A stretch of 64,000 nt of DNA from Agromyces lapidis (GTDB taxonomy: Bacteria > Actinomycetota > Actinomycetes > Actinomycetales > Microbacteriaceae): positions 62,001 through 126,000 of the forward strand of contig NZ_WBIQ01000009.1 in the NCBI RefSeq assembly GCF_009749405.1, in the 5' to 3' direction. Of this stretch, positions 51,493 to 59,696 are shown piece after piece. Each line of letters starts with the position of its first letter. Position 1 is the first letter of the stretch. The notes below the pieces were generated by a model, which saw nothing but the letters and a program-made list of their open reading frames with translations, was not told where the DNA came from and did not search any database. Made by a program: the position numbers and the translations under genes.

Positions 51493-51834
51493 GTGAGCAT
51501 TCAGCGCATCCAGCCCGGCCCCCGCATGAGCCAGGCCGTCGTCCACGGCGACACCGTCTACCTCGCCGGCCAGGTTGCCGAAGGCGCCACCGTCGTCGAG
51601 CAGAGCCGCGCTGCGCTGCAACGCGTCGACGAGCTGCTCGCGAGTGTCGGCAGCGACAAGTCGAAGCTGCTCAGCGTCACCATCTACCTCGCCGACATCG
51701 CGGACTTCGCCGACATGAACTCGGTCTGGGACGCCTGGGTCGACGGCGCCAACCCTCCCGCCCGCGCCACGGTCGAGGCGAAGCTCGCCACCCCCGACTA
51801 CTTCGTCGAGTTCGCGGTCACGGCGGCGATCTGA
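51493..51834 (+). CDS. RidA/YjgF-family enamine/imine deaminase
   Basis: 113 residues, GTG start with AGGAGA 7 nt upstream. IQPGPRMSQAVVHGDTVYLAGQVAEG, VTIYLADIADFADMNSVWDAWVDGANPPARATVEAKLATPDYFVEFAVTAAI are the RidA core with the conserved PPARATVEA and the active-site Arg (PARAT). Hydrolyses reactive 2-aminoacrylate-type enamines in the cytoplasm or acts as a related deaminase. A strong terminator follows. Confidence 0.9.
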   Translation: MSIQRIQPGPRMSQAVVHGDTVYLAGQVAEGATVVEQSRAALQRVDELLASVGSDKSKLLSVTIYLADIADFADMNSVWDAWVDGANPPARATVEAKLATPDYFVEFAVTAAI

Positions 51835-51857
51835 TCGCACGGCTCGCCGTCGAAGAG

Positions 51858-51905
51858 GGCCGGATGCCCCTCCCCCCGCCGTGGCGTGAGGAGGGGCATC
51901 CGGCC
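51858..51905 (+). terminator. Terminator after the ridA-like gene
   Basis: GGCCGGATGCCCCTCC (51858-51873) pairs perfectly with GGAGGGGCATCCGGCC (51890-51905), 16 bp, loop 16 nt, tail TTCTC. It contains the GGATGCC/GGCATCC word seen throughout this DNA. Confidence 0.8.
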
Positions 51906-51954
51906 TTCTCGCACTGATTTGACGTGCCTCGAAATCGCGCGGAAGGATGTGCGA

Positions 51955-52362
51955 ATGCCGCTTTTCGACCACCTCGGGCTCAGCGTCGAGGACCTGCCCC
52001 GCTCGATCGCCCAGTTCGACCCCGTGATGCAGGCGCTCGGCTGTACCCGCCAAGACGCCGACAACGGCGTCTCTTGGTACAAGGGCGAGGAGGAGCTGAT
52101 CCTCTTCCCCGCGCGCGAACCCGGAACCGGCCCGCACCGCCACGGCCGCGTCGGCTGGCAGCACCTCGCGTTCCCCGTCGAATCGCGCGACGACGTCGAC
52201 CGGCTGCACGCGATCGCCGTCGAGGCGGGCTGGACCTCGGTGCGCGAGCCGAAGCCGTACCCGCGCTTCAACGAGCGCTACTACGCGGCGTTCATCGAAG
52301 ACGACAACGGCATCCGCTTCGAGTTCATGTTCAACCCGCCGAAGGAGTCCGTCGCGGGCTGA
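51955..52362 (+). CDS. Glyoxalase/VOC-family protein
   Basis: 135 residues. FDHLGLSVEDLPRSIAQFDPVMQALGC and GWQHLAFPVESRDDVDRLHAIA, YYAAFIEDDNGIRFEFMF give the two beta-alpha-beta-beta-beta halves; H7, H64-like and E residues in EFMF can bind metal as in fosfomycin-resistance/glyoxalase relatives. GGAAGGA is 8 nt before ATG 51955. Substrate unknown. Confidence 0.85.
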   Translation: MPLFDHLGLSVEDLPRSIAQFDPVMQALGCTRQDADNGVSWYKGEEELILFPAREPGTGPHRHGRVGWQHLAFPVESRDDVDRLHAIAVEAGWTSVREPKPYPRFNERYYAAFIEDDNGIRFEFMFNPPKESVAG

Positions 52363-52377
52363 CGCCGATCCTCGGTC

Positions 52378-52860
52378 CTAGGCCGGTCCTCGCCGCGTAT
52401 GCACCATCCGCCAGTTGACGGGCGCCCAGCTGACCCCCTCGTCGAATGAGAAGTCCTGCTCCCAGACGGGGTTCGGACCGTCGGTGTCGAGCCAGCGGAA
52501 TCGAGCGTGGAATGCGATGCCGCCGTGCTCAGCGGGGCCGATGAACGTGCCGACGCCGTCGACGAATCGGCCGCGCACCGGGTCGTCGAGCACCCCGGGG
52601 CGCGAGGCCGACGCCCACCAGATCGCCCACTCGTCGGTCTCGGGCGAGTAGAGGCGCAGCGAGTAACCATCGAAGGCCGTGCCGTCGGCGAGCGTGCCGC
52701 GAGTCTGGTCGGCATTGCCGAGGCCGCCGAGGATGCTCTCGACCTCGGCGATGCTCTCGAACTCGTCCCAGGTCGTGCAGTCTGGATCGAGTGAATCGGT
52801 CAGCCGCCGGTGATGCACCGACCAGTCGCCGAGGAGGAAGTCGAAATCCGTTGCGCTCAT
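52378..52860 (-). CDS. Small lipocalin-like (DUF1579-type) protein
   Basis: 160 residues. FDFLLGDWSVHHRRLTD at the start, LRLYSPETDEWAIWWAS in the middle and WEQDFSFDEGVSWAPVNWRMVHTR at the end are typical of a beta-barrel family of small proteins of unknown function (DUF1579/lipocalin-like). TATCGT, then CCGATC, then the ATG at 52860 give a leaderless start. No signal peptide. Confidence 0.75.
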   Translation of the reverse strand: MSATDFDFLLGDWSVHHRRLTDSLDPDCTTWDEFESIAEVESILGGLGNADQTRGTLADGTAFDGYSLRLYSPETDEWAIWWASASRPGVLDDPVRGRFVDGVGTFIGPAEHGGIAFHARFRWLDTDGPNPVWEQDFSFDEGVSWAPVNWRMVHTRRGPA

Positions 52861-52866
52861 GATCGG

Positions 52867-52872
52867 ACGATA
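52867..52872 (-). promoter_or_regulatory. -10 element TATCGT of a leaderless transcript
   Basis: Minus-strand TATCGT, six nt, then ATG 52860. Confidence 0.5.
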
Positions 52873-53090
52873 GCGGCGGCGGCCGACATCCGATCTCACG
52901 CTCAGGTTCCGCTGCGGTCGTCGATGTAGACGCCGTCGACACCCGCGCTCGAGAGACCCCAGCAGCCACCCGATGGGGTCTTCTTCATGCGTTCGTCGGC
53001 GTCGGGATCTTCGTCGCCTGCATCTTCCTTCCGGCACTCATCCCGGCCGATGCATGGAGCTACCCGGTCTGGCTGGCATCCGCGCTCGCC

Positions 53091-53678
53091 ATGCCGGTGC
53101 TCATCACCGGATGGATCGTCGTCGTGTCCCGAAAGTGGGGCACCGGCAACCTCATCCGCGACTACGGGCTGAGCTTCCGCTGGATCGACCTGCTCGGCAT
53201 CCCGGTCGCCTTCGCGGCGATCTGGTACATCGAACCGATCGTCGTGTTCATCGCCCTGATGATCTTCGGCGACCCCGGCGGGCTCGAGACGAACGTGGTC
53301 GTCTCCCCCGAGCCGGCGGTGTGGCTGCCCGAGCTCATCCTGGCGGTGGTCGCTGCCCCGTTCATCGAGGAGGTCGTGTTCCGCGGCATGCTGCAGCCCT
53401 CGCTGAAGCGATGGTTCGACGGCGAGTGGCCCGACCCCGACCGCAGCGTCAGGGCGACGAACGGCGCGGTGCTCATCACGGCGGTGATCTTCTGCTCGCT
53501 CCATCTCCCGCAGATCATCGGCGGCGTCAACGGGGTGAGCCTCGCCGCGTCCACATTGTTCGCGGGCATCGTCTTCGGAACCCTCGCGATGGCGACCCGC
53601 CGAACCGCCCCCTCGATCGTCGTGCACGCGGCGTCGAACCTCGTCGCCACCGCCGGAGCGTACGGACTGATGGGCTGA
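53091..53678 (+). CDS. CPBP-family intramembrane protease with an unclear 5' end
   Basis: 195 residues from the first in-frame ATG. The CPBP motifs are FIEEVVFRGMLQPSLKRWF, FCSLHLPQIIGGVNG and IVVHAASNLVATAG, so the catalytic core is complete. The reading frame is open back to 52863 and encodes another clear membrane helix (VGVGIFVACIFLPALIP, 53001-53051) but contains no ATG, GTG or TTG before 53091. So either the natural start is lost (GTA at 52926 lies where a GTG would fit), or there is a frameshift, or only the shorter form is made. See findings. Confidence 0.7.
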   Translation: MPVLITGWIVVVSRKWGTGNLIRDYGLSFRWIDLLGIPVAFAAIWYIEPIVVFIALMIFGDPGGLETNVVVSPEPAVWLPELILAVVAAPFIEEVVFRGMLQPSLKRWFDGEWPDPDRSVRATNGAVLITAVIFCSLHLPQIIGGVNGVSLAASTLFAGIVFGTLAMATRRTAPSIVVHAASNLVATAGAYGLMG

Positions 53679-53810
53679 CTCGGCTGCTCCCACCTCGCTG
53701 GACATTACGTCCAATCGCGTCTCGCGAATTGGCCGCCGCGGCAAGCACGCCCTCCGTCGTCGTAGCGTAGTGTCTGTCCGCTCGATCAATGGCGACGACA
53801 GGAACCACGC

Positions 53811-55256
53811 ATGACCTCCCCCGCTCTCGCAGCCCACCCCACGAAGCTCCGGCGATCCCTCGGCCTCTGGGCCATCGTCGGGTTGGGCCTCGGCTACATG
53901 ACCCCAATGACGGTGTTCGACACCTTCGGCTACGTCTCGGACGAGAGCGGCGGCGTGGTGCCGCTCGCCTACCTCTTCGCGCTCGTCGTCATGCTCTTCA
54001 CCGCGATCAGCTATGGCCGGATGACCCGCGTCTACCCGTCGGCGGGCTCCGCCTACACCTACGCCTCCGAGACGATCCACCCGAACTTCGGCTTCCTCGT
54101 CGGGTGGACGGCGCTGCTCGACTACCTCCTGCTGCCGCTCGTCAACGCACTGCTGCTGCGCCAGTACTTCGAGGCGTTCTTCCCCGATATCTCGGGCTGG
54201 GTGTGGGTCGGCGGCTACGTCGCCCTCATCACGCTCCTGAACCTGTGGAGCATCACCTCGACTTCGCGCGTGAACGCGACGCTCCTCATCTTCCAGGTGG
54301 TGCTCATCGTCGTGTTCATCGGCCTCGCGTGGGGTGCGCTCAACGCGGGTGCCGGCAATGGCACGCCGTTCAGCATCGAACCGCTGTACCACGCGAACGT
54401 GCAGATCGCGACGGTCGTCAGTGCGGCCACGATCGTCTGCTTCTCGTTCATCGGGTTCGACGCGATCACGATGTACACCGAGGAGGCGAAGGACGCGAAC
54501 ACCGTGCCCAAGGCGATCGTGCTCTCGCTGCTGATCGGCGGGGCGCTGTTCTTCGTCGCAGGGTGGTTCGCCCAGTCGCTCTTCCCCAGCGTCGAGGGGC
54601 TCACCGAGGGCACCGCGCTCCCCGAGCTCGCGTTCTCGGTCGGCGGCATGCTCTTCCAGATCCTGTTCGTCGCGGCGGCCGTCGCGGCGGTCGCCGCGTC
54701 GAGCCTCGCCTCGCACGCGAGCGTCTCGCGCATGCTCTACGTCATGGGCCGCAACAGCTCGGGCCCGATCGGCCGGCGGATGTCGTACGTGCACCCGCGG
54801 TTCCAGACTCCGGCGGTCGCGATCGTGTTCGTCGGCGTCGTCTCGCTCTTCGCCGCGGTCGCCGACCTCGACTTCGTGTTCTCGCTCATCAACTTCGGTG
54901 CGCTCATCGCGTTCACGGTCGTGAACGTCACGGTGATCCTGCACTTCGCGGTGCGCCGCCGCGAGGTGAAGACCGCGGGACAGATCGTGCGCAACATCCT
55001 GCTGCCCGTCATCGGCGTCGTGCTCACCGTGCTGCTCTGGGTGAACCTCAGCGGCGAGGCGATGATGTACGGCCTCATCTGGCTCGCCGTCGGCCTCGTC
55101 ACGCTCCTCGTGATGACGCGGTTCTTCCGGCGGAAGCTCCGCATGTCGCTCGAGGAGGACGAGGTCATCGCGGAGGGCGACGAGGGCGCCGACGCGCTGC
55201 TCCCCGAGGATCGCGCGCTCCTCGACGCCGCCGACGGCACGTCGAACGACAAGTAG
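53811..55256 (+). CDS. APC-family permease, PuuP-like
   Basis: 481 residues, 12 membrane helices. RSLGLWAIVGLGLGYMTPMTVFDTFG is the helix-1 site; the sequence runs as in APC transporters of the PuuP/putrescine-importer group (YPSAGSAYTYASETI, GFDAITMYTEEAKDANTVPKAI, SVSRMLYVMGRNSS). Predicted importer of an amine or amino acid. AGGAA is 9 nt before the ATG. It is far from the PuuB-like oxidase, so a shared pathway is only a possibility. C-terminus is acidic and soluble, about 40 residues. Confidence 0.87.
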   Translation: MTSPALAAHPTKLRRSLGLWAIVGLGLGYMTPMTVFDTFGYVSDESGGVVPLAYLFALVVMLFTAISYGRMTRVYPSAGSAYTYASETIHPNFGFLVGWTALLDYLLLPLVNALLLRQYFEAFFPDISGWVWVGGYVALITLLNLWSITSTSRVNATLLIFQVVLIVVFIGLAWGALNAGAGNGTPFSIEPLYHANVQIATVVSAATIVCFSFIGFDAITMYTEEAKDANTVPKAIVLSLLIGGALFFVAGWFAQSLFPSVEGLTEGTALPELAFSVGGMLFQILFVAAAVAAVAASSLASHASVSRMLYVMGRNSSGPIGRRMSYVHPRFQTPAVAIVFVGVVSLFAAVADLDFVFSLINFGALIAFTVVNVTVILHFAVRRREVKTAGQIVRNILLPVIGVVLTVLLWVNLSGEAMMYGLIWLAVGLVTLLVMTRFFRRKLRMSLEEDEVIAEGDEGADALLPEDRALLDAADGTSNDK

Positions 55257-55294
55257 CGGATGCCGCGACGGCGGCTCGCGACGACCGGTGACCG

Positions 55295-56833
55295 TCAGCG
55301 CGGGTCGCCGCTCGTCGCCTCCGCCGCGACCGGCTCGGGCGGCACGATCGTGTGCGAGAACGACGCCGCGGCCGCCACCGCCTCGAACTGGCCCGAGTTC
55401 CGGCGCACGCGACGCGCGACGAGGAAGACGAGCCCGATGCCGAGCACGCACCAGATGCCCATCGAGATCGACGACCACGAGAACGCCTGCGCGAGGGCGG
55501 CGGATTCCGAGGCGCCGTCGGTGAGCTGTCGGGCGTTGACCCCGCTGTAGACCGACGCGACGATCGCCGTCATCACCGCCGCGCCCACGTAGCGCGCCAT
55601 GTTCGACACGCCCGATGCCGCCCCGACCTCGCGCGGCTCGACGCTCGAGGTCGACAGCGACGAGCACGGGCCGTTCTGCAGGCTCATGCCCGCGGCGACG
55701 CCGACGAGCGGCAGCACGAACATGCCGTACCCCCACGAGTCGGTGACGAACGCGAGCACCGCGAACGAGGCCGACATGATCACGAAGCCGAGCACGATCG
55801 TCACGCGAACGCCGATGCGACCGACGATGGGCGTGATGAGCGGTGAGAGCACGACGGCGGCGGCCGCGACGGGGAGCGTCGCGAGCCCCGCCTGGAAGGC
55901 GTCCATCTCGAGTGCGGCCGGGTTCTGGAAGTAGAGGCTGACGACGTACATGATGCCGTTCACGGTGCCTGAGCCCAGCAGGATCGAGAGCGTCGCACCG
56001 ACGAGCACCGTGTTGCGCAGCAGCTTCAGATCGAGCAGCGGTGCGGCGACGCGCCGCTCGACGAGCACGAACCCGATGGCCGCGGCGACCGTGATGGCGA
56101 AGCATCCGATCGTCTGCCAGGAGAGCCAGCCCCACGCGGTGCCGTTCGTGAGCGCGAAGATGAGGGGCGCCAGGGTCGCGGCGATGAGCACGGAGCCGAC
56201 CAGATCGATCGAGCGCGGCTTCGACGGGTCCGAGGACTCCTTCACTCCGAGGAGGGTGATCGGGATGCACGCCGCGGCGATCGCGGCGTCGATCCAGAAC
56301 AGGCCCTGCCAGCCGAGCGTCGAGGCGAGCAGGCCGCCCACGAGCGGGCCCGCCGCCGCGCCGACCGCGGATGCCGCGCCCCACAGCGTGACCGCGCGCA
56401 ACTGCTCCTTCCCGGTGTTCGCCGCCGAGAGGAGGCTCATCCCGCAGGCGAGGATCGTCGCTCCCGCCGCGCCCTGGATGCATCGGCCCGCGATGACGCC
56501 GACGCCCTCCTGCGACAGGGCGATGAGCACGCACGACGCGATGAAGAGCACGAGGCCCCAGAAGAAGATGCGTCGCCGGCCGAACACGTCGCCGAGCGAC
56601 CCCGACGTGACGATCACGGCCGCGCCCACGAGCGAGTACCCGGTCACGGCCCATTGCAGCGTGTCGGTCGGCGTGCCCGTGTCGGCCGAGATCGCCGGGA
56701 TCAGGATCGACACCGCCGACGTGTTCGCGTTGACCACCAGCGCCGACACGCACGTCGCGATCAGCGCGGCGAGCGCCGCGCGCTTGGCCGCAACCGTCGC
56801 GGCGGAGCCGGCGACATCCACCGTTTCCCCCAT
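55295..56833 (-). CDS. DHA2-type MFS drug exporter
   Basis: 512 residues and 14 membrane helices. VNANTSAVSILIPAISADTG and LGDVFGRRRIFFWGLVLF contain the MFS motif A (GxLGDxFGRRR), WGAASAVGAAAGPLVGGLL is motif C typical of proton antiporters. The family exports dyes, antiseptics or antibiotics. No regulator gene adjoins. ATG 56833 overlaps no neighbour; the divergent AlkD-like gene starts 75 bp away. Confidence 0.9.
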   Translation of the reverse strand: MGETVDVAGSAATVAAKRAALAALIATCVSALVVNANTSAVSILIPAISADTGTPTDTLQWAVTGYSLVGAAVIVTSGSLGDVFGRRRIFFWGLVLFIASCVLIALSQEGVGVIAGRCIQGAAGATILACGMSLLSAANTGKEQLRAVTLWGAASAVGAAAGPLVGGLLASTLGWQGLFWIDAAIAAACIPITLLGVKESSDPSKPRSIDLVGSVLIAATLAPLIFALTNGTAWGWLSWQTIGCFAITVAAAIGFVLVERRVAAPLLDLKLLRNTVLVGATLSILLGSGTVNGIMYVVSLYFQNPAALEMDAFQAGLATLPVAAAAVVLSPLITPIVGRIGVRVTIVLGFVIMSASFAVLAFVTDSWGYGMFVLPLVGVAAGMSLQNGPCSSLSTSSVEPREVGAASGVSNMARYVGAAVMTAIVASVYSGVNARQLTDGASESAALAQAFSWSSISMGIWCVLGIGLVFLVARRVRRNSGQFEAVAAAASFSHTIVPPEPVAAEATSGDPR

Positions 56834-56908
56834 GCGCTGTTCCTACCACCGGGCGGAGGGCGTGGACAAGAGGCGCGCGCAGCGCCGCCGGGCGCCGAGA
56901 ATGGGAGC

Positions 56909-57388
56909 GTGACCGAACCCGCCGACTTCGTCGACCGCACGCTGCGGTACGAGGGCGACGAGTACCGTGCCGACGACGTGCGCGAGCAGCTCGGGCTCGA
57001 CTCCTACGGCGCCTCGGTCGGCGCGGTGCGCGGCACGATCCGCGACGTGGGCAACCGCTACCGCGGGCTCGACCGCGATGCGATCACCGCGCTCGCGTCC
57101 GAGCTCTGGTCGGTGCCGGTCTTCGAGCGGCGCCTCGCCGCCGTCGTGCTGCTGCAGCGCAACGTGCGGATGCTCGGCAACGGCGACCTCACCCGCATCG
57201 AGGGGTTCCTGCGCGAGGCATCCGTCGACGCCCTCATCGAGCCGCTCATCGCCGACGTGCTGCGACCGCTCGTCGGCGGGCTCGGCGCCGGCGCCCGTCG
57301 CAGAGCCGACGGCGTGCTCGCCCGCTGGGCCGACGATCCGTCGCCCGCGCTCCGCAGGGCGGCTCGCGAGGCCACGCGCGGGGCCTGA
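56909..57388 (+). CDS. Shortened AlkD-like (HEAT repeat) protein
   Basis: 159 residues, GTG start. VPVFERRLAAVVLLQRNVRML, REASVDALIEPLIADVLRPLVG and ARRRADGVLARWADDPSPALRRAA follow the HEAT-like repeats of DNA-alkylation repair glycosylases of the AlkD type (about 230 residues). The final helices of that family are missing: the frame stops after RRAAREATRGA. So it is probably C-terminally truncated, next to a truncated SulP gene; function may be lost. Confidence 0.55.
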   Translation: MTEPADFVDRTLRYEGDEYRADDVREQLGLDSYGASVGAVRGTIRDVGNRYRGLDRDAITALASELWSVPVFERRLAAVVLLQRNVRMLGNGDLTRIEGFLREASVDALIEPLIADVLRPLVGGLGAGARRRADGVLARWADDPSPALRRAAREATRGA

Positions 57389-57458
57389 CCGTGACGGAGA
57401 ATCCGCCCCTCGCCTGCGGAGATGCGCGTTGCCGGACTTCGTCGAACGGGAGGGTCGC

Positions 57459-58358
57459 ATGGCGAGCACTGGCGACATGAGCCGGCGGCGCCAGGTCGAC
57501 ATCGACCAGGAGTCGATCGCCCAGGGCATGGCGAACGCCGGCGCCGGGCTCTTCCAGGGCATGCCGGTGTCGACCAGCCTGTCCGCGAGCTCGCTCAACG
57601 ACCGCTCCGGCGCCCGCACCGGGCTGGCCTCGATCACCTCGGGCGCCACGGTTCTCCTGACGCTCCTCGTGCTCGCGCCGCTGTTCTCCGGCCTGCCGAA
57701 ACCGGTCCTCGCCGCGCTCATCATCGAGGCGGTCGTGATGGGCATGATCAATGTCCCCGAGATGCGCCGCCTCGCCCGGGTGCAGCCGTTCGACTTCTGG
57801 ATCGCCGTCGCCGCCATCGTCGGCACGCTGGCGTTCGGCGTCCTCGCCGGGGTCATGATCGGCATCGGACTGTCGATCATCTGGCTCATCGGCGTCGCCA
57901 CGCACCGCAACATCGCGACCCTGGCGCGGGAGCCGGGCACGCAGGTGTTCCGCGACGTCGACGAGCACCCCGCCGACGAGCGCGTGCCCGGGGTCGTCGT
58001 GATCCGCATGGACGGCGGCCTGTTCTTCGCGACCTCCGACGCGCTGGAGGACCGCATCCGCGAGATCATCCACTCGACGCCCGACCTCACCGGGATCGTC
58101 CTCGACTGCGGCGGCATCAACTTCATCGACTCGCAGGGCTGCGCGAAGTTCAGCGACATCGTTGAGCTCGCGAAGGACTCCGCGGTCACCCTCCGCCTCG
58201 CCCGGGTGAAGCAGGTCGTGCGCGCCACGCTGGCGCGCGACGGCGTGCTGGAGCGGCTCGGCACGGACCGAATCCACGGCAACGTCGACCGCGCGGTCAC
58301 GGCGCAGCTCGAGCATCCGGGGCAGCCGTCGGACGCCGGTGGCGCGGGCGACGGATGA
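57459..58358 (+). pseudogene. SulP-type transporter remnant with STAS domain (N-terminus missing)
   Basis: 299 residues from ATG 57459 (GGGAGGG 7 nt upstream). DIDQESIAQGMANAGAGLFQGMPVSTSLSASS corresponds to the second half of the SulP membrane domain, followed by five or so helices and a complete STAS domain (VVVIRMDGGLFFATSDALEDRIREI, LDCGGINFIDSQGCAKF). Full SulP proteins are about 550 residues; the first half with the first seven helices and the substrate site is gone. A ribosome site means the fragment may still be translated, but it should not transport anion. The break faces the equally shortened AlkD-like gene. Confidence 0.75.
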
Positions 58359-58503
58359 GCGTCACGCTCGGCCCGGGAGCGGTACACAGCTGCATGACGT
58401 CGCCGGATGCTTCGTTCTGCACGGCGAACGACCTCCGGCGATGGCAGCGATCGGCACGTGAATCGCGATTCGCCCGATTGGCCTCACTCCGGTCTTCATA
58501 ATT

Positions 58504-58554
58504 GCCGTCGGGGTACCGACGCCAATCGGAGAAGGATCACCCTTCTCCGACGGC
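58504..58554. other. Nested inverted repeats in the islet leader
   Basis: CGGAGAAGG-ATCAC-CCTTCTCCG at 58527-58549 is a perfect 9-bp stem. An outer GCCGTCGG (58504-58511) / CCGACGGC (58547-58554) pair competes with it. The structure lies between the SulP remnant and the Mrr-like gene; a terminator is the simplest reading. The 58359-58630 gap otherwise holds only the promoter at 58619 and a visibly lower GC content. Confidence 0.55.
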
Positions 58555-58618
58555 CGCTCCGGTCTGAATCGTGCAGCCACGCGACGCGCTCTTCGCGAAC
58601 AAGGTCGGCGCTCAACCC

Positions 58619-58624
58619 TAGGAT
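58619..58624 (+). promoter_or_regulatory. -10 element TAGGAT of a leaderless transcript
   Basis: TAGGAT, TCGAGC, then the GTG at 58631 of the Mrr-like gene. The islet thus uses the host's promoter type. Confidence 0.55.
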
Positions 58625-58630
58625 TCGAGC

Positions 58631-59515
58631 GTGACGACTCAAACGCCCGAACTGAACGGGTCCGCGCTCGGACGCGACATCGGCAGCCGCGCACCCGCCG
58701 GACTCCCGCCGCAGGTTCTCGCGGACACGCTTCGGTCTGCGATCGCAGCGGCGGTACCGGCCGAATCAAAGCCGTACCCACCGAAGCCTCGCATGTGGCC
58801 GTGGTGGGTCGGATACGCCGGTCTATGGCTCTCGATGGTGCTGGTCTCACGCGTCGAGGTGGAGAACGGCAAGTTCCCGTACGAAGTTCGTGTGGCACTT
58901 GGAACGATTGCGATTGCTCTCGTTATCGGCGGTCTCGCTCTCTTCCTGACCGGCAAGGTCCGGAAGATGAACCACAAGACTCGGATCAGGGAGATCGACG
59001 AAGCCGCACGGGCAACCACAAGCACGCTCCGCGAGGAGGTAATGCAGTGGGCATGGGCTGAAGCGAACCGACCTGGTCGAATACCACCCACAGCCACCCT
59101 CCAACCAACCTGGCCTAGGCCTGCACCGCAGCCATATGGCGTGTCCCACCAAGGCGCTGAAGAACTCGCTGCTTCCTGGATGCGACACCTCGGCGCAGTG
59201 GACGCCGCAGTCACGCAATTCTCCGGCGACGGTGGTGTTGACGTCGTCTCCTATCGCTGCATTGCCCAGGTGAAGAACCTCGCCGCGAGCTCAACTGTCC
59301 CGGTAGCGCAGATCCGCGAACTCGCCGGCGTCGCCGCCCACGACGGCAGGCTGCCGATCTTCTTCACGAGCGGCTCGTACAGTTCGGGCGGCGTCGAGTT
59401 CGCAGACCGGGCGAAGATGGTGCTCTTCGTCTACGACGCTCGCCGTGGGACGCTCGCCCCCGCGAACGGGCTCGCGATCGTTGCGCTCCAGCACGGGCTC
59501 CATCCACGCATCTGA
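58631..59515 (+). CDS. Membrane-anchored Mrr-type restriction endonuclease-like protein
   Basis: 294 residues. Two membrane helices (about 56-73 and 86-106) separate a 55-residue N-terminus from a cytoplasmic helix and a C-terminal PD-(D/E)xK nuclease domain of the Mrr_cat type: Glu177/178 in HQGAEELAASWM, Asp204 in GDGGVDVV, and Gln213-Val-Lys215 in IAQVKNL, then PIFFTSGSYSSGGVEFA. Mrr domains cut modified or phage DNA. A membrane-bound Mrr with two helices is known from phage-defence proteins of various layouts; its exact role here is inferred. Lower GC than neighbours, leaderless GTG start. 182 bp precede the next gene. Confidence 0.85.
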   Translation: MTTQTPELNGSALGRDIGSRAPAGLPPQVLADTLRSAIAAAVPAESKPYPPKPRMWPWWVGYAGLWLSMVLVSRVEVENGKFPYEVRVALGTIAIALVIGGLALFLTGKVRKMNHKTRIREIDEAARATTSTLREEVMQWAWAEANRPGRIPPTATLQPTWPRPAPQPYGVSHQGAEELAASWMRHLGAVDAAVTQFSGDGGVDVVSYRCIAQVKNLAASSTVPVAQIRELAGVAAHDGRLPIFFTSGSYSSGGVEFADRAKMVLFVYDARRGTLAPANGLAIVALQHGLHPRI

Positions 59516-59696
59516 ATCGCCCCGGCCAAGCAGAAAATCCTGGTTCTCACGGAGTTCGGCGAGCGCGGACAGAATCGCCATGTTCACCGCGATGACCTGT
59601 TCGGGGGCATCGGCTCGGACCCAGAGTTCATGAGGGGCATCACGCTGCGAACCACATCAGGGGATGGGTGTACCTTCATCGTGACGAGGAGGTCAG
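59516..59696. other. Intergenic gap between Mrr-like and Fic genes
   Basis: 181 bp without a supported gene. TACCTT at about 59670-59675 can be a -10 element; GAGGAGG at 59686-59692 is the ribosome site for the TTG start. A minus-strand open frame (59291-59587) starting at a GTG covers part of it, but it overlaps the Mrr coding region and shows no family resemblance. No small antitoxin such as Phd was found. Confidence 0.4.

Noticed and set aside
52902..56849. A very long open frame on the minus strand opposite the CPBP, APC and MFS genes
   Set aside because: It is Arg/Glu/Asp/His-rich, typical of the antisense of GC-rich genes, and overlaps genes with clear family motifs.
59291..59587. Small minus-strand gene between the Mrr-like and Fic genes, as a possible antitoxin
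   Set aside because: Most of it is antisense to the nuclease domain, it has no convincing ribosome site or antitoxin motif, and its C-terminal half is plainly the shadow.
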